Origin: Venturia oleaginea
Taxonomy: Eukaryota > Ascomycota > Dothideomycetes > Venturiales > Venturiaceae
Direction: 5' to 3'
Assembly: GCA_013176395.1 (NCBI GenBank)
Contig: JABMLP010000011.1
Coordinates: 1,762,811 to 1,826,810, forward strand
Length of the DNA stretch: 64,000 nucleotides
Shown: positions 56,140-64,000 of the stretch, in pieces
How positions within the stretch are numbered: the stretch's first letter is position 1
Layout: the number at the start of each line of letters is the position of its first letter
Notes under the pieces: model-generated
The model's database searches: none
Told to the model about the DNA's origin: nothing
The model's input: only the letters and a program-made list of their open reading frames with translations
Made by a program: the position numbers and the translations under genes

Positions 56140-58099
56140 GATGCTTCGGACGTCCTGGCTTACGATTTGGCTCACTAGGGAGAGTTTGACCATCTGGAAT
56201 GAGATTCTTGATCAAAACTGGGCGTAGTGAGCCGCTGTAGGCTTTGCGGTATTGACTGCGCTCGTAAATAGTAGAATTGCCGTCAGTATACACAATTTTG
56301 AGGTCGTATTTGAGAGCTAGAATGGCCGCAAAAACGTGAGCACATGGTAGACGATGGTCCTGCCATTCTAGGCAATCGCAGACTCCTTTATCAAGGTCTA
56401 CAACCCAGCCTGCAGCGCCGGGAGACTCATGAAGCCTCACAAGGACTACCGTACGGCTAGAAGGGTAGCCAACCATTTTGCGACCAAGATTGAGGCGATC
56501 GTGTTGATGTTGAGTCGCAAATTTGGTGAACTCCTTGCCGTAGAAGACCTCATTACCGTGATCAAACTGACTGCGCTTGAAGAAGAGCTGCATTTGCTTG
56601 GTCCAGATCGCCTCAAGCATATGAACTGGATTGAGCTGTCTCTCTTCACGTAATATGCTGTTCATTGACTCTCCAATGTTGGAAGTAGTATGTCCATATC
56701 GAGGGTATTCCGTCAACGGCGCATATGCTTTACAGTAAGTCTTGCGATCACCAATGCCGTCAATGTAGTCAATCGCTGCGGGCGAGATTACACGAATCTT
56801 TCCAATCAGCGCAGCGTGCTCACTCACAGTTTCAGCCTGCATCGCTTGCCGGAAGAGCGCTTCAATTAGTTTGCCGTAAGCGCTGGAAACATTCTCTGCG
56901 AGATGCTGTGTACAGAAGTAGTGAAAGGTATAAGGTTCTGGGAAGTACTTCTTGATTGCAGGATCCAAACCTTTGCCGCGATCGGTGATGATTGCGAAGC
57001 GCAGTGGTGAGTACGTCTCATCGCCTTCATTCTCATCTTCTTCATCAAGATATGGCTGGATAAGATTTACTTGAAGGAACTCTAAGAACCAATTCCACCA
57101 TTCTTTTGATTCTGAAGGCACAATTGCCCAAGCAAGGGATAAGCGTCTTCTCATTATGGTCAATGGTTGTAGCAAGAAGTAATATACCTCCGTATTTTGA
57201 GAGCAGTGTGCGCCATCCAAAACAAGAAATTTGCGATTTGCATGCCAGGTAATGATTGCAGCCGTTGGTAGCACTGCGGCGGCGAGGAAGACATTATTCT
57301 CTGCTCTCTTGAATCTGTAGAAGGCTCCATTGTATGTTCCGGCTTCTATAATTGTTTGGTAGATGTCGTTAGTGAAGCCGCTGCCTTCGAGTAGATTGCT
57401 GCGTTGTCGAAGATACGATAACATTGGTTTGATCAACTGAAATTGTATGTTTGAGTCTCCGTCAAGGTCTCGTAAAATAGCCGCCTTTGTGCGATGGGCT
57501 TGGCTGTACGAGAGAGTGATGCCAGCCTTCATACGAGCATTACTCTTTACGGCTTTTGGCTTAGTGGTTCTATCGTTGGTGATAAGGTCTCCATTCAAGC
57601 GCTTTTGGTATGCAACACTATGAGGACGTCGCCAACCATAATGAGTAGAGACTGGACAGGTGTGAGGTATGAAAATGCGTAAAGTTGGTCGAGGGTCGTC
57701 GCCAATGAAGGCAATGCGCGCCTTTAAGGTATTAGCAAAGGGCTGAATTGAGAGACTGAATAATACCTTAAAACCACAAGTCTCAGCTATCTTTTGTCGA
57801 CATTCTGCTGCCCAAAATTTGCCGTTTCCATTCAACACTTTGAAAGATTCGCGGGCTTCAATAATCACATCTGTGACTGCATTTGCGCCGTCTTCCAGGG
57901 AGTCAAATTGCATACCAATGGTGAGGGATGGATAGGGAGGCCTATCTTCAGGCCCAGGGCTTTCGAATGACGATGTGCGAGGCCTAATTGAGTGCGTAGT
58001 GTTGAGTTGTATTAAGTAAAAAATGTAGATATCAAAATGTGGTAAACAAAATTTAGAGTCACGTACGCGTGTTCGCGAAAGATGCACGAAATTGACCAA
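56057..58099 (-). CDS. MULE transposase with pogo-derived C-terminal tail
   Basis: This 680-codon ORF is a nearly complete Mutator-like transposase. It has a FAR1-like N-terminal part (residues about 45-150, with PPYPSLTIGMQFDSLEDG), the DDE domain with FLVLDGAHCSQ, AIITDRGKGLDPAI and HYFCTQHLAENV, and a SWIM zinc finger CDCLEWQDHRLPCAH near residue 590. A GRPK AT-hook-like end follows. The last roughly 28 codons come from the antisense strand of pogo DNA, because the MULE is broken at 56140. The N terminus before about residue 40 reads across the terminal region and may not be used. Catalytic residues look intact, but the element has lost its left end, so it could act only on other copies. 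Confidence 0.85.
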   Translation of the reverse strand: MVNFVHLSRTRVRDSKFCLPHFDIYIFYLIQLNTTHSIRPRTSSFESPGPEDRPPYPSLTIGMQFDSLEDGANAVTDVIIEARESFKVLNGNGKFWAAECRQKIAETCGFKVLFSLSIQPFANTLKARIAFIGDDPRPTLRIFIPHTCPVSTHYGWRRPHSVAYQKRLNGDLITNDRTTKPKAVKSNARMKAGITLSYSQAHRTKAAILRDLDGDSNIQFQLIKPMLSYLRQRSNLLEGSGFTNDIYQTIIEAGTYNGAFYRFKRAENNVFLAAAVLPTAAIITWHANRKFLVLDGAHCSQNTEVYYFLLQPLTIMRRRLSLAWAIVPSESKEWWNWFLEFLQVNLIQPYLDEEDENEGDETYSPLRFAIITDRGKGLDPAIKKYFPEPYTFHYFCTQHLAENVSSAYGKLIEALFRQAMQAETVSEHAALIGKIRVISPAAIDYIDGIGDRKTYCKAYAPLTEYPRYGHTTSNIGESMNSILREERQLNPVHMLEAIWTKQMQLFFKRSQFDHGNEVFYGKEFTKFATQHQHDRLNLGRKMVGYPSSRTVVLVRLHESPGAAGWVVDLDKGVCDCLEWQDHRLPCAHVFAAILALKYDLKIVYTDGNSTIYERSQYRKAYSGSLRPVLIKNLIPDGQTLPSEPNRKPGRPKHRQVPDALGVLALQRREADHIKRLEDMR

Positions 58100-58205
58100 T
58101 TAGAGCAATGTATGTATCAGCAATTTTTTTCAATGTATGTCCTAGCAATTGGATGTATGTGTTGGCTAGATTTTTTGATGTATGTGTTCATACGGCAATT
58201 AACCG
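56140..58205 (-). mobile_element. MULE element, one end lost
   Basis: The right end on the minus strand starts CGGTTAATTGCCGTA at 58205 and is similar to the CGGCTAATGRCTGTA ends of the MULE at 6696-8299. The left end should lie beyond the transposase stop but is missing: coding sequence is cut at 56140 and joined to pogo. No target duplication can therefore be checked. The junction looks like a deletion or recombination rather than an ordinary insertion. Confidence 0.75.
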
Positions 58206-58341
58206 TTTTACAAAGTCTGAGCTTCTATCAAATACCAAACGGTCCAAGAGCAAAGAGTGAATCAATCCTTAAACGCCATTCTCAAGTGTCCATTCTCCAA
58301 GCGAGAGAGGTAAAACGAACAAATAGTGCCACCTCACTCTC
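58206..58341. other. Short spacer between MULE end and Argonaute stop
   Basis: Only 136 bp separate the MULE terminal repeat from the Argonaute stop codon. The Argonaute 3' untranslated region must lie here or extend into the MULE. Confidence 0.6.
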
Positions 58342-61300
58342 CTATACCCAGAACTGGCTGTCCTTGATCTTGTCATGAACACCCGACGTCCAATCCGCAC
58401 TCGTCGCGCTGAACTCGGATTCAGACCCGACGTTCTCGTGCATGGCTGAGTACAAGTACTGGGCTCCACGCTCAGCTACTCTATCTGCGTAGTAAGCTGG
58501 AGTGGCGATGGAGACTGCCTTGGTCGCACGGTGGTAACCATAGCACATGGCCAAAGTCTGTTGGTCGTCAGTATTGCGTCAACAGGCATCGAATTCCTTG
58601 TAACTTACCGTCTTTTCCAGGTCAGCAGCGTTGAACCCAATCTCGTTCTTGATCACAACATAATGAGCAGGTCGCGCAGTTCCTTGGAGAGCCTTGTGAG
58701 GCTGAAGATAGAAGTCCCAAGCCTTGTCACCGTAGCCAGTGACGTGACGGTCTACCACGGTTCCGGGAATGGTATTGTACGAGCCCTTGGACGGGTCGCG
58801 AGGGTTGATGGCGGCGTGTTCCTTGCTCGTGGGATAAAAGCGAGTGTGGTGACGCTTGCCAACAATCTAACAAATTATTAGCGTGGAGAGATTTCGCGAC
58901 ACAGAATACACTTACAATGATCGAAGTCTTGGGGTGCTTAGCCTGAGCACCATAGAGGAGCTCGAACGCCTTGATGATCGATGGAAATTCAGTGTTGAGT
59001 ACCAGCTTGAACTGGCCCTCGGAAACACCATCGCGGTATATCATCACCTTGGTAGGTAGTTTGCCGCCATTCTTCCTCCCAAAGACCTCAAGCCGACCTT
59101 TCATGAGTTCTGTCAAACCCTCCACCATTTCAACACGGGAAGTTTGGATGCGGACATCTGCTGTCCAGCCTGAGAGATTGGCGTCATAGCTAGATACGAT
59201 AGCAGCAATACTGGGGGCCTTGCTTTGACTGTCGGGCGAAGGATGGGTGACATCGATACCAACTACCATCGTGTCCTTGTCAATCAACTTGAGATGTTTC
59301 TGGTCAACCGACCAGGCCTGTCCTCCAGCTTTGGCACAAAACTTCAACGCAAGATTGCCTACCAGCATCAGATCTGGGCGGAGGTCCGCGATGACAGGAA
59401 CGATCTTGCGGCAGTTCTCATCTTTGATCAAGACGGTTTGGATGCCGTACTTGACTTCACCCATCAACTTGATGAGAGAGTAGAGAAGCTTGTTGTTGAA
59501 CGGCACGGCAATAAGACACCACGAAACACCCTTGGATGACATATCCTTGAACTTCGCATCAAGGACTGATTTGATTTTGTCCGTGTTCTCCTTCGTAGCT
59601 GGTCCACCAAGTGTCAAGGCACCCAATGGCGGCTTCGCGTCGTTGACAGTGATGCCATAGGTCTTGAGTTGTTGGACGACTGAGGCGAGACATTGAGCAA
59701 AGTTTCCAGTCTTTGGACGCCGGTTAGCCTCCAGAATTTGAAATCCAGTGAATATGCCTCCTAACTTCGCACCACGGTTGAACTGCTGGCCTGAGAGGTT
59801 CCATCCGCCATCACCAACAGGGGTTGGTTTCTTAAAGGAAAGCGTGGGAGCGATGAGAATACGCGCAGGTACCGTGAGCATCTCCGTTCCCACGGAAAGC
59901 CCAAACTTGCCAATATGAGCAGCCTGCTTATCCGAAGTTATCGACATAACCTGCAAGCCGTTCCCTTCGATAGACGCAGCATTGAGATTTGGGAAACGAG
60001 CGGCGAAGGTGATCATGCTCGCCGTCTCTTCTGGGGACAACGTTCTGCGAGCTGGCTGACCGCCCACCACATAGCAGAGCTCCGAAGGAATGAGTTGAGG
60101 GTCGCTCCTCGTTCCGCAATTGACCAGCGGCATGTATGGAGCCGTCAAGTTTTGGTTGTATTCTTTTCATTGTTAGCAATGATCATGAGAAGGGAGAGCA
60201 ACTTACTTTGCTTGAAGAACTCCTGAACCGTCGTCGTCACCTTTTTGCCCGCGCTGTTCTCCCACTCGAACTTATGCTGCTCGGGTGTTGCGCCCAGTTG
60301 AGGAGCAAGTCCGAAGACGGATTTCACCTTTTGCACACTGACCACCTTCCCATTCGCGTTGGTCTCCGTAGTGTACTTGGTCAGAACTTTGAGACCCTTG
60401 ATGAATGAGGAGAGATCCTGCAGAACTCGTCGATTATACGGGTCTTGATCTCCAATAAACTTATTCATCAGATTGTGTAAGGGTCCCGGTTCGTAGAATG
60501 CTGCAGCTGCCACGTTCAGGTTGAGTAGCACACGCTGTGGTCCTAGACGGACGGAAGAATAATACCCACGCAGAGCAAGTAGACCGGCGCCCATGTCGAG
60601 GGATTCGACATTCGCGTGGTTACCGAAGGCATGAGTGAAGGGGAAATACTTATTTTGTCCCATTGCCGAGATATTCGCCTCGAAATTTGGCGCGCGTGAG
60701 AACACAATGTTGAGAGCTTGTCGAACATCCTCCTTGGGACCATAGGCACCGCCGTCTGCAGAATTGCTCACGTATTTGAAGAGTTCATTTACGGCATAAG
60801 AAGTAATGAGCTGGATCTTCAAGGTCCGCTCCCGTCGTTGCCGGGCTGCTTGTCGTCCAGCCTCTTCGTTCGGCGAGGCGGCAGGGAATGGTGCTTCGTA
60901 GCGGTCGTAAAGCACAATCTTGAACGTGGCACGGTCCGTTGGTCCAAGATCCAACTTCGCATTGGTGTAGATCGTCTTTCCGTAATCGGAAGCAGCGGTG
61001 GTTTCGGCGAACAACTGCTGAGCGAGGAACAGCTCCATGTACCGGCGAATCTTTTTACGGGCCAATCCCGCATCGGGCTCGATGTCGACTTGGTAACGAT
61101 AAAGAACCTGATTTACGTTCTTCAAGGTTATAGGAAAGTAATTCGTCCGAAGTACAACGCCCTTGCCTTCTGCTCCATAAGCTGGGCGACGAGGTAGGCC
61201 GTCCTCCATGGTGAGTGAACCAAATGCATTAGTCGGGTCTTTGATGACCGCATCTTCGAATCTGGTGATCTCGGCATCTGGTGTAGCAACTGGCTGACCC

Positions 61301-61701
61301 TCCCTAGAAGATGATTAAATTCCTGTTAGCAAAGACTGCTGGTGGAATATGAACAAGAGCCAATACCAAGGCTGGGCGACCAAGGCTGAGTTGGGCGCAG
61401 GTTTCTGAGTTCGTAGAGAAATCCAAACTTACTTGTATATGCCCTTTGGCGGCCCTCCACCACGTCCTCCTCCGCGGAATCCTCCACCGCCTCGACCTCT
61501 GTCGAAGCCGCCTCCTCCTCGCCCACCACGATTACCACCGCGGTCTGAGTAGCCACCTCTTCCTCCTCCTCTGTCACCGCCGCCGCCACGTCCGCCACGG
61601 TCGACATAGCCACCGCGACCGCCTCGATCTCCACCACCTCGTGCACCTCCGCGGTCTCCACCACCACGTGGACCTCCGCGGCCTCTGCCTCGGTCTGCCA
61701 T
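58342..61701 (-). CDS. Argonaute (QDE-2 type), RGG-rich N terminus
   Basis: This is the RNA-silencing slicer that binds small RNAs and cuts or represses matching transcripts. I read five exons: 61701-61433, 61303-60207, 60162-58916, 58866-58609 and 58557-58342, separated by introns of 129, 44, 49 and 50-51 nt with GTAAG donors; they stay in phase and give 1028 residues. Residues 1-88 are almost pure RGG repeats. ArgoN (about 130-290), ArgoL1, PAZ (about 370-490) and PIWI (about 640-1000) follow. PIWI carries GIDVTHPSPD (D759), RVEMVE (E800), YRDGVSEGQF (D833) and TPAYYADRV (D982), a DEDD catalytic set as usual in fungi. A 413-nt intron in the 5' leader (62119-61707) is likely. No stop or frameshift is seen, so the gene looks functional despite its position 2.3 kb from the telomere. 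Confidence 0.92.
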
Positions 61702-62771
61702 AATGTCTAGAGTTAACATGTTAGCAAAGTAAAGATTTTTGTTGCAGAGGCTCTCTTGGCGATGAGTTTTTTTTGGATGCAGGACAAAGAAGTAGCATTG
61801 AACTCTGGGTCAAGAAAGTCAAATGTGTGGCATCTGACAGGAGTCTGAGTCACCGCAACGAGATGCCAGCACGTCAACCTCAGTCTGGACACCAGAAAGA
61901 TTGCAACTTTGAGATATGAATATTGAGCGCTGCGTGGGAACAAAACCTGCTCAATGCTCTCGTCCGAGTGTTGAAGGATGCCTGGAGCCAGACTTCGAGT
62001 GAAGGCTATCGTTTGACATCCTCCAAAAAGTCCAGACAACAGAGAGTGACCGAACCATTTGTATGAGGACTATAACAAGAATTGCAACAGCAGACAAGAT
62101 AGTGGAAGAATAGACTTACCAAGTTGTTGCCGCTGTTGATGAACGCTATGTGTATTGGTGAAGATGGTTCAGTCCGATACCAGAGACTGTATGTCTATTG
62201 ATGAAGATGTTATGGATGAACGCAGAAACTGAAACGGGAAGTCTATATAGACCTTTCAGAAGGTTACCCGAGACTTCTTTGATAAATATTCCAAAAAGCG
62301 ATAATAGGACGACGTTCTGTGGGCCTTGTCGCGCGGGTGGTTACACACGTGTCCTTTGTCGGTGTCGGGGTTTTTTTTAACACACGCGCTTTCTGCGCAC
62401 AGTCCTACGCCAAGCTTTACATACATTTTAGCTATTCCCTACAACGCCCGGAATGTATTGGCGCTTAAACTTTTCTCTACGCAATAAGCGCAGAGAATGA
62501 GCTACATGTCATGCCTATCCCTGCGTCGAGAAACGCACTCCATCGGCTCATTTGATAATCGCGCTGCAAAGGAAGAACCAAATCCGATAGAAAAGTAATT
62601 TATTCTAGCATCGTCGTGGCTTTACAGAGATTTTACTTCGCGCAAACTGGTGAATCGAGCGGGAATTTCCTGCGTACAGAAAAGTTTGAAAGGACTAGTG
62701 TACAATGTCCGTACTGTATAGAATAAGTAGAATATAGAATTAACCATTGTGTAATATTCTAGAAAAATAAA
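61702..62771. other. Argonaute leader and promoter region
   Basis: Contains a probable leader intron (donor GTAAGT at 62119, acceptor CTCTAG at 61707) and upstream AT-rich sequence. No ORF with support was found between 62121 and 62771. Confidence 0.5.
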
Positions 62772-63817
62772 CTACGCCCAACCATCCCAGTCTTTGCCTG
62801 CATGGTCTAACGTATGTCTACATTCTGCAAGGTTCACTTCATCCAGACTCTTTTGTAGTAAACCAAGGAGCTCAATAACTTCCCTGCACTCGATATCTCG
62901 AATCTTGATTTCCAAGTCCAGCCCCTCCTTTCTGAAACGCTCCCGCTGCCAGTATACTGCAGCCAGCAATACGTCTTGTCTGTCTATCTGCTTATCAAGT
63001 CCAAATAACTGATAAACGTCACTTTCTCCATCTGGAATTATCCTCGCCCTCTGTAGCTCTGGCGCTCTATTGTTCTTTGCCTCTATGATTTGCTTAAGAA
63101 GACCAGCCCCATCAACCTCCAGGTATGAAGGTCTATACCATCGCGTTACTTCGATTTCTTCCAGCTGAGACGGGATAAATTGGACATCTTCCATTGTTAT
63201 CATGTCTGCAGACAACTTCCGGAGCTCCCTCAGCCTTTCTAATCCTCTCAGCCCATGTGCTTCCCACGCTCCGACCGACTTGCCAAGTGAAAACTCTAGG
63301 CACAGCTCTTTCAAGTCTGGTATCTGCGCATCTATAGCCGAGACGAGCTCGCTTACAGTAAACTGTCTTCCTCGATCCTCCTCTGCCAGTTCCTCCACGA
63401 AAATATCTTCCATCACTTCATACTTTAGCCGTTGTAGATCTCTACACCCAGACAGTAATGCGCGAAGGGACCTTACGTCCATGTGCGTTAAATTCAGCTC
63501 CAGGGTCTTGACTAATATCGAATCTGCTTGCATGTTCTCTATGCCTCCTCGACCACTTGCTCCACATGTTCCCACACAGAGGGTGGCTATGAACTCTACT
63601 AGAGTAGGAAGCTGTAGAAGAGCTATCATATCTGCCATCTGCGTATTTTCCAACCCAAGCTCGAGTCTTTTCAGATGTGTGAACGGCTTGCTCCATGGTG
63701 CCCCGCACGCTCGGCTGTCCGTCTGCATCAACCCAACTATATGCTTGATATCCTCGTCCAAGGCGTCCATACAGAGGTTGACCAGCCTGGGCGTAATTGA
63801 CACCAGAAGAGATGCAA
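62772..63817 (-). pseudogene. F-box/LRR-like gene cut off by the telomere
   Basis: The minus-strand ORF is open from its stop at 62772 to the telomere repeat (first ATG at 63803, 343 residues). The protein shows irregular leucine-rich spacing, such as HLKRLELGLENTQMADMIALLQLP, LVKTLELNLTHMDVRSLRALLSGCRDLQRL and GLERLRELRKLSADM, as in fungal F-box/LRR proteins. No F-box is present; it would lie at the missing N terminus. The frame stays open through the CCCTAA repeat itself (Leu-Thr codons), so the telomere was added inside the gene or the assembly joins it there. Promoter and start are lost. Family assignment is by appearance only. Confidence 0.7.
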
Positions 63818-64000
63818 GGGTTAGGGTTAGGGTTAGGGTTAGGGTTAGGGTTAGGGTTAGGGTTAGGGTTAGGGTTAGGGTTAGGGTTAGGGTTAGGGTT
63901 AGGGTTAGGGTTAGGGTTAGGGTTAGGGTTAGGGTTAGGGTTAGGGTTAGGGTTAGGGTTAGGGTTAGGGTTAGGGTTAGGGTTAGGGTTAGGGTTAGGG
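63818..64000 (+). repeat. Telomere, 30 perfect TTAGGG repeats
   Basis: 63821-64000 is (TTAGGG)30 with no variant unit, preceded by GGG at 63818-63820. The G-rich strand runs 5' to 3' towards the end of the window, the right orientation for a chromosome end. No telomere-associated repeat lies between it and the truncated ORF. Confidence 0.98.

Noticed and set aside
56140..58205. MULE as a simple insertion into pogo
   Set aside because: The left terminal repeat and any target duplication are missing and pogo does not resume after 58205.

Overview
The window is the right-hand end of a chromosome of a filamentous ascomycete (Pezizomycotina). Evidence: 30 perfect TTAGGG units close the sequence; genes carry 44-129 nt introns with GTRNGT-type donors and CTAAC/CTAAT-like branch points; the proteins are fungal (UVRAG/Vps38, mL67/Mhr1, Bre2, a QDE-2-type Argonaute, a BIM1/X325-like surface protein); and the transposons are typical fungal families. 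I cannot name the species. All gene models, introns and residue numbers are my own reading by eye.

Layout. 1-9640 is gene-poor; the only clear feature is a 1.6 kb deleted MULE (6696-8299) with perfect target duplications. 9641-13230 is a divergent pair: mL67 (minus) and UVRAG/Vps38 (plus), separated by 293 bp that hold a twin palindrome. 15264-23766 is a transposon block: a 3'-truncated Ty3/gypsy element (gypsy A), a solo LTR, a non-coding LINE-tailed repeat (copies D and E) and a deleted pogo element. 24803-29759 holds an unrecognised Cys-rich protein, a decayed gene and the COMPASS subunit gene bre2. 29760-34278 has no gene I can support. 34279-35684 is a BIM1/X325-like membrane protein lacking a visible signal peptide.

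36029-58205 is a nested transposon cluster. A pogo element of which about 1.07 kb is left was split by a Tad-like LINE (36434-50137) and a solo LTR (S3). The LINE was split by a deleted copia element and by another solo LTR (S2), and S2 was split by a young chromovirus (gypsy B, 41292-46869). Copies A, B and C of the non-coding LINE-tailed repeat lie around these, A head-to-head with B. Target-site duplications fix the order of nearly every step. The pogo remnant ends in an abrupt fusion with a MULE whose outer end lies about 136 bp from the Argonaute stop codon.

58342-61701 is an Argonaute gene of about 1028 residues with an RGG-rich N terminus and an apparently complete DEDD catalytic set. 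The last gene, a leucine-rich F-box-like ORF (62772-63817), runs open into the telomere repeat, so the chromosome end seems to have been formed by breaking that gene. The most interesting combination is the subtelomeric Argonaute gene close to long head-to-head inverted repeats that could fold into double-stranded RNA.
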